Of a stretch of DNA of 11,674 nucleotides, positions 1-6,699 are shown one piece after another (the stretch's first letter is position 1; the number at the start of each line of letters is the position of its first letter). The stretch is from NCBI GenBank assembly GCA_013140955.1, contig JABFRY010000424.1, forward strand, positions 1 to 11,674. The letters are read 5' to 3'. A program made the translations under genes and the position numbers. This stretch comes from Acidobacteriota bacterium (lineage in GTDB: Bacteria > Acidobacteriota > Vicinamibacteria > Vicinamibacterales > UBA2999). The notes beneath the pieces were generated by a model. It saw only the letters and a program-made list of their open reading frames with translations, was not told where the DNA came from and ran no database searches.

Positions 1-563
1 GCCTGGCGCTTCGGCCCGAGGAGCTGCCGATCGACGTCCTGGCGCAGGCGCGCGTAGTGCACGTGGACGACGCCGACGAGGAGGCGGCGCTGGCCGCGGC
101 GGGCAGTGCCAGCCGTGCGGGCGCGGTCGTGACCTGCGATATCGAACGCGTGACGCCGCGCACGCCGGCGCTGCTGGCGCTCGTCACGTCCCCCGTCCTG
201 GCCGAGCACGTGCCGGCGGTCCTCACGGGCGAGGCGGATCCGGAGCGGGCGCTGCGGGCGCTGCGCACCCGCCATCCGGGCCGGCTCTGCGTCACCCTCG
301 GCGCCCGTGGTGCGCTGCTCCTCGACGGGAACACGCTCTACCGCGAAGCCGGCCTGCCGGTGCAGACGGTGGACACCACGGGTGCGGGCGACGTGTTCCG
401 TGGCGCCTTCATCCACGGCTTGCTGGAAGGCCTCCCGCCGCAGGCGCTGCTGCGACTCGCCAACGCGGCGGCCGCCCTCGCGTGCACGCGCGTCGGGGCC
501 ATGGACGCCGTCCCGGCCCTGGCCGAGGTGCGCGCTCTCGCCGGCGACCTCAGTCCTTCTTGA
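1..563 (+). CDS. PfkB-family carbohydrate kinase, C-terminal part
   Basis: This is the 3' part of a gene that begins before the window; the open frame runs unbroken from base 3. Near the C-terminus it carries the second PfkB signature, DTTGAGDVFRGAF (about bases 373-411). The GAGD aspartate in it is the family's catalytic base and the preceding glycines form the anion hole. Upstream, VTLGARGALLLDG matches the strand and ATP-site region that precedes this signature in ribokinase-type folds. The protein should therefore phosphorylate a sugar or nucleoside hydroxyl with ATP in the cytoplasm. The substrate cannot be named, because the N-terminal lid and sugar-binding residues lie outside the window. 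Its last 14 bases overlap the end of the convergent glgB, so neither gene has room for a separate terminator. The family call is firm; the substrate is unknown. Confidence 0.9.
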   Translation, partial: LALRPEELPIDVLAQARVVHVDDADEEAALAAAGSASRAGAVVTCDIERVTPRTPALLALVTSPVLAEHVPAVLTGEADPERALRALRTRHPGRLCVTLGARGALLLDGNTLYREAGLPVQTVDTTGAGDVFRGAFIHGLLEGLPPQALLRLANAAAALACTRVGAMDAVPALAEVRALAGDLSPS

Positions 564-2769
564 GCAGCAGGAACCCGAGCGGCGGCACCACCAGGCGCAG
601 CGAGCAGGGATAGCCGTGCGTCGGCTCCGGCAGGGCCTCGACACCCCCGCCGTTACCCATGTTGCCGCCCCCGTACTCGGCGGCATCGCTGTTGAGGAGC
701 TCGCGGTACCAGCCGCGGGCGGGCACGCCCACCCGATAGCCCTCGCGCGGCACGGGGGTGAAGTTGACGACGACGACGGTGAAGTCGCCCTTCGCGCGCC
801 CGCGGCGGATGAAGGAGATGATGCTGTTCTCGTGGTCGTGGCAGTCGATCCAGCTGAACCCGTGATGGTCGAAGTCCACCTCGTGGAGCGAGCCTTCACG
901 CTGGTAAGCGTGGTTCAGGTCGCGCACCCACCGGCGCATACCCTCGTGCAGAGGATCGTCGAGGAGGTGCCAGTCGAGGCTCGTGTCATGGTTCCACTCC
1001 CCCACCTGCGCGATCTCGGCGCCCATGAACATCAGCTTCTTGCCCGGGTGGCCGAACATGTACCCGTAGAGCGCGCGCAGGGTGGCATGCTGCTGCCACT
1101 CGTCGCCCGGCATCTTGCCCAGCATCGAGCCCTTGCCGTAGACGACCTCGTCGTGGGAGAACGGCAGCACGAAGTTCTCGGTGAAGGCGTAGAGCATCGA
1201 GAACGTGATCTGGCCGTGGTGCCACCGTCGATGGACCGGGTCCTGCCGCATGTACTCGAGCATGTCGTGCATCCAGCCCATGTTCCACTTGTAGCTGAAA
1301 CCCAGGCCGCCGAGATGCACGGGCCGGCTCACGCCGGGCCACGCCGTCGACTCCTCCGCGATGGTCATACTGCCGGGTGCGCGGTCGTGCGTGAGCACGT
1401 TCAGCTGCTGCAGGAACGACACGGCCTCGAGATTCTCGCGTCCCCCGTACTCGTTCGGCACCCATTCCCCTTCGCGCCTCGAGTAGTCCAGGTACAGCAT
1501 CGACGCCACCGCGTCCACGCGCAGACCGTCCACGTGGAAGCTTTCCAGCCAGCAGAGGGCGCTGCTCAGGAGGAACCCGCGGACCTCGCTCCGTCCGTAG
1601 TTGAAGATGAGCGTGCCCCAGTCCTGGTGCTCGCCCTTCCGCGGATCCTCGTGCTCGTAGAGCGCCGTGCCGTCGAAGCGGGCCAGGGAGTGCGCATCCT
1701 TCGGAAAGTGCCCGGGCACCCAGTCGAGGATCACGCCGAGGCCGTGCCGGTGGCACTCGTCCACGAAGTAGCGGAAGTCGTCCGGCGTGCCGAAGCGGCT
1801 GGTCGGGGCGAAGAAGCCCGTGACCTGGTAGCCCCACGAGCCAGCAAACGGATGCTCCATCACGGGCATCAGCTCGAGATGCGTGTATCCCAGTTCGCGG
1901 GCGTAGGGCACCAGCGTGTGCGCGAGGTCACGGTAGGAGAGGAGACGACCATCGTCGCCGCGCCGCCACGATCCCAGATGCACCTCGTACACCGACATGG
2001 GCTGCTCGTGCCAGAGGTTCCTGGCCCCCCGCTCCTGCATCCAGTGCTCGTCCTGCCACGGGTAGTCGCCGGTGTCCCACACCACCGACGCCGTGTGGGG
2101 GGGCACCTCGCCCCAGCGTGCGAGCGGATCCGCCTTGTGCAGCAGGTGCCCGCCCGACGTCCGGACCTCGAACTTGTAGCGCGCGCCGTTGGCCACGCCC
2201 GGCAGGAACAGCTCCCAGATGCCCGACGGCACGAGCTTGCGCATGGGATGCACGCGCCCGTCCCAGGCATTGAAGTCGCCGATAACGCTGACACGCTGGG
2301 CGTTGGGGGCCCAGACGGCGAAGTGCACACCCGGGACGCCGTTGAGCGTGAGGCAGCGGGCGCCCAGCTTCTCCCAGGCGCGGTAGTGCGTGCCTTCGCC
2401 GAGCAGGTACAGGTCGAAGTCGGTGAGGACGCGGCCGAAGCGGTACGGATCGTCCACCTCGCGGGGCGGCTGGGTGTCGTGCACGCGGAAGCGGTAGTCG
2501 AACGCGGAGGGCGCTGCGCCAGGAAGGCTCCCGCCGTCCGTCGGCAACGCACCCTCGAACACGCCAGACGGGTGGACCCGAACCATGGGCCGCACCTCCC
2601 CGCCCACGAGCAGATCCACCTGGGCGGCCGCCGGGAAGATGCAACGGACCACGGTGCCGGCTCGTCCGTCGAAATCCGCGGGATGACAGCCGAGCACGGC
2701 GAAGGGATCGTCGCTCAGGCCGCGGGCCACGGCGAGCAGGGGGGTATCGGACTGCGTGGGGACACTCAT
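550..2769 (-). CDS. glgB: 1,4-alpha-glucan (glycogen) branching enzyme GlgB
   Basis: GlgB cuts alpha-1,4-glucan chains and rejoins them by alpha-1,6 bonds during cytoplasmic glycogen synthesis. The 739-residue product is close to the E. coli length and alignable by eye throughout. It has an N-terminal CBM48-type region (DDPFAVLGCH, about 20-110), a second beta-sandwich (GVHFAVWAPNAQRVSVIGDFNAWDG, about 135-230), the GH13 barrel (about 255-620) and a C-terminal beta domain. Catalytic residues by comparison with E. coli are Asp419 in GLRVDAV (nucleophile), Glu472 in IAEEST (acid/base) and Asp540 in FSHDEVV. I chose the ATG at 2769 because it matches the usual GlgB N-terminus (MS..., about 17 residues before DDPF). 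The 15 codons back to an upstream ATG at 2814 also have many A/T third positions, unlike the rest of the gene. Neither start has a clear Shine-Dalgarno. Starting at 2814 would give 754 residues. The gene is divergent from the cyclophilin gene. Confidence 0.97.
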   Translation of the reverse strand: MSVPTQSDTPLLAVARGLSDDPFAVLGCHPADFDGRAGTVVRCIFPAAAQVDLLVGGEVRPMVRVHPSGVFEGALPTDGGSLPGAAPSAFDYRFRVHDTQPPREVDDPYRFGRVLTDFDLYLLGEGTHYRAWEKLGARCLTLNGVPGVHFAVWAPNAQRVSVIGDFNAWDGRVHPMRKLVPSGIWELFLPGVANGARYKFEVRTSGGHLLHKADPLARWGEVPPHTASVVWDTGDYPWQDEHWMQERGARNLWHEQPMSVYEVHLGSWRRGDDGRLLSYRDLAHTLVPYARELGYTHLELMPVMEHPFAGSWGYQVTGFFAPTSRFGTPDDFRYFVDECHRHGLGVILDWVPGHFPKDAHSLARFDGTALYEHEDPRKGEHQDWGTLIFNYGRSEVRGFLLSSALCWLESFHVDGLRVDAVASMLYLDYSRREGEWVPNEYGGRENLEAVSFLQQLNVLTHDRAPGSMTIAEESTAWPGVSRPVHLGGLGFSYKWNMGWMHDMLEYMRQDPVHRRWHHGQITFSMLYAFTENFVLPFSHDEVVYGKGSMLGKMPGDEWQQHATLRALYGYMFGHPGKKLMFMGAEIAQVGEWNHDTSLDWHLLDDPLHEGMRRWVRDLNHAYQREGSLHEVDFDHHGFSWIDCHDHENSIISFIRRGRAKGDFTVVVVNFTPVPREGYRVGVPARGWYRELLNSDAAEYGGGNMGNGGGVEALPEPTHGYPCSLRLVVPPLGFLLLKKD

Positions 2770-2848
2770 CGGGTGGTCGGATTGTAGCAACTCACGGATG
2801 GTATCCTCAGACATCGGCCGCACCCGGGCCGGGACAACAGGAGGGCTT
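2770..2848. promoter_or_regulatory. Divergent glgB / cyclophilin promoter region
   Basis: This 79-bp spacer separates two head-to-head genes and must hold or overlap both promoters. On the minus strand TACAAT (2786-2781) resembles a -10 box and ends 11 nt before the glgB ATG at 2769; no good -35 accompanies it. On the plus strand TATCCT (2802-2807) is a weak -10 candidate for the isomerase. The stretch 2781-2810 is visibly less GC-rich than the flanking genes, as expected of promoter DNA. The assignments are tentative. Confidence 0.35.
2839..2845 (+). promoter_or_regulatory. Strong Shine-Dalgarno fixing the cyclophilin start
   Basis: AGGAGGG lies three to four bases before the GTG at 2849. 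It is the best ribosome binding site in the left half of the window and favours this GTG over the next in-frame GTG at 2858 (spacing 13) or any upstream ATG. Confidence 0.7.
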
Positions 2849-3364
2849 GTGGCCGACGTGTTCGCGAAGTTTCGCACCAATCAGGGAGAGTTCACCATCC
2901 GCCTGTTCGCGCAGGAGGCGCCGCGCACCGTCGAGAACTTCGTCGGGCTCGCCGAGGGCACGCGCGAATGGACCGACCCCCGCACGAACAAGAAGGTGAC
3001 GACGCCGTACTACGACGGCATCGTCTTCCACCGCGTGATCGACAAGTTCATGATCCAGGGCGGCGACCCGCTCGGACAGGGCATCGGCGGTCCCGGCTAC
3101 GAGTTCGAGGACGAGTTCCATCCCTCGCTCCGCCACGATCGTCCGGGCATCCTGTCGATGGCCAATCGCGGTCCCAACACAAACGGGGGCCAGTTCTTCA
3201 TCACCCTCGTCCCGACCCCGCACCTCGACAACCGGCACACCGTGTTCGGCGAGGTGGTCGAGGGCATGGACGTCGTGCAGGGCATCGGGCGCACGGCCAC
3301 CGGCCCGCGCGACCGTCCGGTCACCGACATCGTGATCGAGCAGGTCACGATCGAACGGCGCTGA
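2849..3364 (+). CDS. Cyclophilin-type peptidyl-prolyl cis-trans isomerase
   Basis: This is a single-domain cyclophilin of 171 residues, which catalyses cis-trans isomerisation of Xaa-Pro bonds. The family core is complete: FHRVIDKFMIQGGDP (residues 60-74, with the catalytic Arg62 and Gln70), NGGQFFITL (112-120) and LDNRHTVFGEV (126-136). The human tryptophan of the drug pocket is replaced by His125, as is usual in bacterial forms. There is no signal peptide or membrane segment, so it should be cytoplasmic. An insertion-like loop, TREWTDPRTNKKVTTP (38-53), precedes the catalytic strand. I chose the GTG start at 2849 because AGGAGGG lies at 2839-2845 and homology begins directly with ADVFAKF. 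An ATG further upstream at 2756 would run into glgB and lacks homology. It stands alone, transcribed away from glgB. Confidence 0.95.
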   Translation: MADVFAKFRTNQGEFTIRLFAQEAPRTVENFVGLAEGTREWTDPRTNKKVTTPYYDGIVFHRVIDKFMIQGGDPLGQGIGGPGYEFEDEFHPSLRHDRPGILSMANRGPNTNGGQFFITLVPTPHLDNRHTVFGEVVEGMDVVQGIGRTATGPRDRPVTDIVIEQVTIERR

Positions 3365-3565
3365 CGCCAGCCGTCGAAGGGGCTCCGTCGCGCGGCCTGT
3401 GGGCCCGCGGTGGGCCTTGCGCGGCGGTGCCAGACGCCTCCCCGCGGGGCGCCGCGGGCCGCGGGGGGTACAGGGCGCGCCTCAGGCCGATAGCAGCCCT
3501 GGCCGCCGGGCACCGCCGCCAACCAGCAGTGCCCCGCGCACTGCCCGGGCGCCCCCTGGAGCGGT

Positions 3566-3602
3566 CTCGACCGTGTCATCGAGCACTTCTGACACGGTCG
3601 AG
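3566..3602. repeat. Perfect 13-bp inverted repeat, 11-nt spacer
   Basis: CTCGACCGTGTCA at 3566-3578 is exactly complementary to TGACACGGTCGAG at 3590-3602. The pairing extends to 3563-3605 through one G-T and two G-C pairs. No T-run follows on either strand, so it is not a standard intrinsic terminator. Its centre lies about 114 bp before the receiver gene start, a position usual for an activator or operator site. A transcribed stem-loop is the alternative. Confidence 0.6.
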
Positions 3603-3660
3603 GCCACCCGGTGTCCAGGCGTTGCCTCGGAATTCCGCCGACATTCCAGCCAACGTGAAC

Positions 3661-3676
3661 TGGCACGGGTCGTGTT
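3661..3676 (+). promoter_or_regulatory. Possible sigma-54-type promoter of the receiver gene
   Basis: TGGCACG at 3661-3667 is a full match to the -24 half of the sigma-54 consensus. At the proper distance the -12 half reads GTGTT instead of TTGCT, so the usually conserved GC has become GT. A start of transcription about 12 bp downstream would leave a leader of about 10-20 nt before the ATG at 3698 or 3704. The weak -12 element keeps confidence low. Confidence 0.25.
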
Positions 3677-3697
3677 CTCCTGCGGGCTGACACGCCG

Positions 3698-4198
3698 ATG
3701 CCAATGGATGAGCTGCACGACCCGCCGCACGTCCGCGCGACGACCACCACCACGACGCGGCCCGCGCCCGCAGCTGACGACGCCAGGCCGATCGCGCCAC
3801 GGCCCGGCCGCATCCTGGTGGTGGAAGACCGCGACGACGTGCGCCTCGGCATCGAGCAGGTGCTCGAGCTGTACGGCTACCAGGTGGCCGACGCACGCGA
3901 TGCCGACACCGCGCTGCGGCACCTCCAGCTCGACCCCGACAGTTTCGCGCTGATCCTGCTGGACCTTGTGCTGCCGGGATCCCTGGACGGCTGGGCCCTG
4001 CGAGACCGTCAGTTGAGCGACCCCCGCATGGCCGCCATCCCTGCGGTGGTGATGACCGCCACCGAACCCGAGCCCGCCGCACGAGGGCGACTCCGTCCGG
4101 ACGGATGGCTCGACAAGCCGTTCCGCGTGGCGACGCTGCTCGCGGAGGTCCGACGGTTCGCGATCGCCGATGCCGACGCGGCACACGTCCCCGCCTGA
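3698..4198 (+). CDS. Stand-alone response regulator receiver protein
   Basis: The product is a 166-residue protein with one REC domain (about 37-155) and no output domain. The acidic pocket is Glu43-Asp44 (VVEDRDD), the phospho-acceptor is Asp89 (LILLDLVLPG), the switch threonine is Thr120 (VVMTAT) and the conserved lysine is Lys140 (WLDKPF). All residues needed for phosphorylation are therefore present. The first 36 residues are a low-complexity linker rich in Thr, Pro and Ala, including six threonines in a row (15-20). This is unusual for a CheY-like protein, which normally starts two or three residues before the first strand. No histidine kinase is adjacent, so its partner is unknown. Starts at 3698 and 3704 are equally possible and neither has a clear ribosome binding site. 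It probably acts by protein-protein contact in the cytoplasm. Confidence 0.88.
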   Translation: MPMDELHDPPHVRATTTTTTRPAPAADDARPIAPRPGRILVVEDRDDVRLGIEQVLELYGYQVADARDADTALRHLQLDPDSFALILLDLVLPGSLDGWALRDRQLSDPRMAAIPAVVMTATEPEPAARGRLRPDGWLDKPFRVATLLAEVRRFAIADADAAHVPA

Positions 4199-4300
4199 CC
4201 GGAGACACGCCCGCGGGCCCGCCGTCACGACCCTGCCGGTTGCGTGCCGCGGTTTCTTGCCGGGGCGGCCTTGTAGTAGCGTGTCTGCGGCGTCGGGCGA

Positions 4301-4333
4301 CCGACCCCTCGACCAGGGCCCTGGGCGGGTCGG
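4301..4333. repeat. Palindromic leader element before the quinoprotein gene
   Basis: CCGACCC (4301-4307) pairs with GGGTCGG (4327-4333), and nested between them is the perfect 12-bp palindrome CCAGGGCCCTGG (4313-4324). The element ends 37 bp before the start codon at 4371, so it would lie in the leader or at an operator position. It could also be chance symmetry in very GC-rich DNA. Confidence 0.35.
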
Positions 4334-4370
4334 GCGTTTCGGAACCTCCAGCACAAGAAGAGGCAGCTCG

Positions 4371-6143
4371 ATGAGACGTTCAACGATGGCGATGGCCGCG
4401 GTTGCAGTGGCCGTTCTCCTGGGCGCGCAGGTCGCCGGCCAGAATGCGCCGGCGGCACCGCAGCGCACGATCACCCCTGTCACCGACCAGGACATCCAGA
4501 ACCCTCCGCCGCAGGACTGGCTGACCTGGCGCCGCACCCTCAGCACGTGGGGATTCAGCCCGCTGGATCAGATCACGCCGTCCAACGTGGGCCAGCTCAC
4601 GCTGGCGTGGGCGCGTGGCCTGCAGCCGGGGCTTCAGGAAGGCACGCCGCTCGTGCGCGACGGGGTGATGTTCTTCCCCAACCCGCTCGACGTGGTGCAG
4701 TCGTTCGACGCCGCCACGGGCGATCTGCGATGGGAGTACCGGCGCCGCCTGCCGGAGGACCTGAACAAGTACTTCCCCGTGCCCGGCATCAACCGCAACC
4801 TGGCGATCTACGGCAATCTCATCATCGACACGAGCGCCGACGACTTCGTCTACGCGCTCGACGCCACAACGGGCCAGCTCGCCTGGGAAACGAAGATCCT
4901 CGACTACACGATGGGCGCCCAGCAGACGTCGGGGCCCATCATCGCCAACGGCAAGATCATCTCGGGGCGCGGCTGTGAGCCCGAGGGCGGTCCGGACGCG
5001 TGCGTCATCACGGCACACGACGCGCGCACGGGCATGGAACTCTGGCGGACGCGCCTGATTCCGGCGCCCGGCGAGCCCGGATTCGACACGTGGGGCGATG
5101 TGCCCTTCGCCGAGCGCCGCCACGTGGGCTCGTGGATGGTGCCCAGCTTCGACCCGGAGACGAACCTCATCGTGGTTGGCACGTCGGTGACGTCGCCGGC
5201 GCCGAAGTTCATGTTCGGCAGCAACTCGAACGAGTACCTGTACCACAACTCCACGCTGGCCATCGACGCCAACACCGGCCGGATCGTGTGGCACTACCAG
5301 CACGTGGTGGACCACTGGGATCTCGACCATCCCTTCGAGCGCATGATCGTGGAGACCGCCGTCACACCCAACCGCGCCGAGGTGCAGTGGGTGAACCCGC
5401 GCATCCAGGCGGGCGAGCGCCGCAAGGTCATCACGGGCATTCCCGGCAAGACCGGCCTCGTCTACACGCTCGACCTGCGGACGGGCGAGTTCCTGTGGGC
5501 CCGGCCCACGGTGCTGCAGACCGTGATCAGCAGCATCGACGGTGCGACGGGCAAGGTGACGGTCAACCCCGAGATGCTCTTCACGGCCGCCGGACAGCAG
5601 CGGTTCGTCTGCCCGAACATGAACGGGGGCAAGAACTTCCAGACCGGCGCGTACAGCCCGCTCACCAACACGATGTTCTTCCCGCTGCAGAACACCTGCG
5701 CCGAGATGACGGCCACCTCCGACCGCCCGAGCCTCGACTCGCTCTACGCCGTCCGGGCCGAAGCCTCGATCGCGCCCGGCACGGACAACGTGGGCACGAT
5801 CCAGGCGATCTCCGTCGAGACGGGCGCCACGCTGTGGAAGTACGAGCAGCGCGCGGGCACGGCCTCGATCGTGGCCACGGGGAGCGGCCTGCTGTTCAGC
5901 GGCGACGTGAGCGGCCGCTTCCGGGCGCTCGACCAGCGCAACGGCCGCGTGCTGTGGGAGACCAACCTCGGGGCGCCCGTGACCGGCTACCCGGTGACCT
6001 ACATGGCCAACGGCCGCCAGTACGTGGCGGTGAGCACCGGATCCGCGCTGGCCACGGGAGGCACGGCGCGCCTGACGCCTGAGATCCGGCCGGCCAACGC
6101 CAACAACCTGTTCGTGTTCGCGCTGCCGGCCGCGCGGAACTGA
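4371..6143 (+). CDS. Periplasmic PQQ-dependent alcohol-type dehydrogenase (quinoprotein)
   Basis: The product is a 590-residue protein with a Sec signal peptide (about 1-23, cut near VAG-Q), so it is periplasmic. The mature part is an eight-bladed quinoprotein propeller: seven blade-closing TGxxxW motifs are visible (TGDLRW, TGQLAW, TGMELW, TGRIVW, TGEFLW, TGATLW, NGRVLW). The opening WGFSPLDQITPSNVGQL is typical of the methanol/ethanol dehydrogenase family. The catalytic aspartate is probably Asp317 in DHWDLDH, followed two residues later by Asp319. Three departures stand out. The vicinal Cys pair that covers PQQ in classical enzymes is absent (FPVPGINRN). The GTGNP metal-ligand loop reads GTSVTSP. 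Cys202 and Cys211 could form a different disulfide. AAGAGG at 4358-4363 fits the start. The cytochrome gene downstream is the likely electron acceptor. The substrate is unknown. Confidence 0.9.
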   Translation: MRRSTMAMAAVAVAVLLGAQVAGQNAPAAPQRTITPVTDQDIQNPPPQDWLTWRRTLSTWGFSPLDQITPSNVGQLTLAWARGLQPGLQEGTPLVRDGVMFFPNPLDVVQSFDAATGDLRWEYRRRLPEDLNKYFPVPGINRNLAIYGNLIIDTSADDFVYALDATTGQLAWETKILDYTMGAQQTSGPIIANGKIISGRGCEPEGGPDACVITAHDARTGMELWRTRLIPAPGEPGFDTWGDVPFAERRHVGSWMVPSFDPETNLIVVGTSVTSPAPKFMFGSNSNEYLYHNSTLAIDANTGRIVWHYQHVVDHWDLDHPFERMIVETAVTPNRAEVQWVNPRIQAGERRKVITGIPGKTGLVYTLDLRTGEFLWARPTVLQTVISSIDGATGKVTVNPEMLFTAAGQQRFVCPNMNGGKNFQTGAYSPLTNTMFFPLQNTCAEMTATSDRPSLDSLYAVRAEASIAPGTDNVGTIQAISVETGATLWKYEQRAGTASIVATGSGLLFSGDVSGRFRALDQRNGRVLWETNLGAPVTGYPVTYMANGRQYVAVSTGSALATGGTARLTPEIRPANANNLFVFALPAARN

Positions 6144-6166
6144 GGACGCGGACCTACCGACCATCT

Positions 6167-6195
6167 CCCGTGCGGCGGCGCGGTCGCCGCACGGG
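6167..6195 (+). repeat. Intercistronic hairpin between dehydrogenase and cytochrome genes
   Basis: CCCGTGCGGCG (6167-6177) is exactly complementary to CGCCGCACGGG (6185-6195), giving an 11-bp stem with a 7-nt loop region that can pair further. It begins 24 bp after the dehydrogenase stop and ends 24 bp before the cytochrome ATG. There is no T-run after it. It may be a transcript-stabilising or partial-termination element that sets the ratio of the two products. Confidence 0.6.
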
Positions 6196-6219
6196 TCTCG
6201 AGACCTGGAGCACCAGCAG

Positions 6220-6666
6220 ATGCAGACGCAGCGAATGTGGAATGGGGCGAGAGCGGCGGCGGCCGTGGGGTTCGCGGTGGCGGTGGCCCTGAACGCCACA
6301 TCCGGACAGGCGCAGGCCACACGCACGGTATGGGACGGGGTCTATACGACGGCCCAGGCCGAGCGCGGGGCGAAGAACATCAACGCCTGCACCGTGTGCC
6401 ACGGCGAGAACCTGCGCGGAGGCGCCGGCGCGCCCGCCATTGCCGGCAACGACTTCCTCTTCGGCTGGAACGCGAAGACCGCCGGCGAACTCTTCACCTA
6501 CATCCGCCAGGAGATGCCGCCCGGACAGGCCGGCGCGTTCTCCGAGGAGGAGTACGCCGAGATTCTGGCTGCGATGCTCCGCGCCAGCGAGTTCCCCGCC
6601 AGCGAGACCGCGGAGCTGAAGCCGGCGGACCTGGCCGGCATCACCATCCTGCGCGAGAAGCCCTGA
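6220..6666 (+). CDS. Periplasmic single-haem cytochrome c
   Basis: The product is a 148-residue protein with an N-terminal signal peptide (about 1-32, ending ATSGQAQA). It has one haem c site, CTVCH, at residues 57-61. Met99 in RQEMPPG is the likely sixth haem ligand, set within the usual class I pattern (AxRGxxxxxxCxxCHG, then ...MP). The C-terminal 40 residues after the haem domain are short and helical to irregular, with no membrane anchor. GGAG at 6207-6210 sits nine bases before the ATG at 6220. The gene follows the PQQ dehydrogenase on the same strand, 76 bp away. Such pairs normally pass electrons from reduced PQQ to the cytochrome and on to a terminal oxidase. That role is inferred from the pairing. 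The gene ends just before a bidirectional terminator structure. Confidence 0.9.
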   Translation: MQTQRMWNGARAAAAVGFAVAVALNATSGQAQATRTVWDGVYTTAQAERGAKNINACTVCHGENLRGGAGAPAIAGNDFLFGWNAKTAGELFTYIRQEMPPGQAGAFSEEEYAEILAAMLRASEFPASETAELKPADLAGITILREKP

Positions 6667-6699
6667 GGCCACGCAGGCGACTGGCGCGACCGTCGTGTG

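Larger units (their letters stand above)
3365..3697. other. Gene-free interval with GC-rich hairpins
   Basis: These 333 bp between the cyclophilin and receiver genes show no frame with recognisable protein similarity. The left part (about 3437-3468) can fold into a roughly 10-bp stem built on CCCCGCGG and CCGCGGGG. It has no T-run, so it may be only a Rho-independent-like relic or a product of composition. The right part holds the inverted repeat at 3566-3602 and a sigma-54-like -24 element at 3661-3667, both listed separately. Confidence 0.5.

Noticed and set aside
307..2787. Plus-strand open frame of 826 codons opposite glgB
   Set aside because: It is the antisense shadow of a fully recognisable GlgB; its composition (His, Val, Glu, Arg repeats) is what reverse-complement GC-rich coding DNA produces, and no domain is visible.
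3440..3466. Intrinsic terminator for the cyclophilin gene
   Set aside because: The stem CCCCGCGG/CCGCGGGG is not followed by a T-run, and such stems arise readily in this base composition.
3399..3953. Open frame across the gap before the receiver gene
   Set aside because: It has no recognisable domain, an Arg/Pro/Ser-rich product, and its end overlaps the receiver domain in another frame.
4380..6326. Minus-strand open frame of 648 codons opposite the quinoprotein gene
   Set aside because: It is a shadow of the PQQ dehydrogenase, which has clear blade motifs and a signal peptide.
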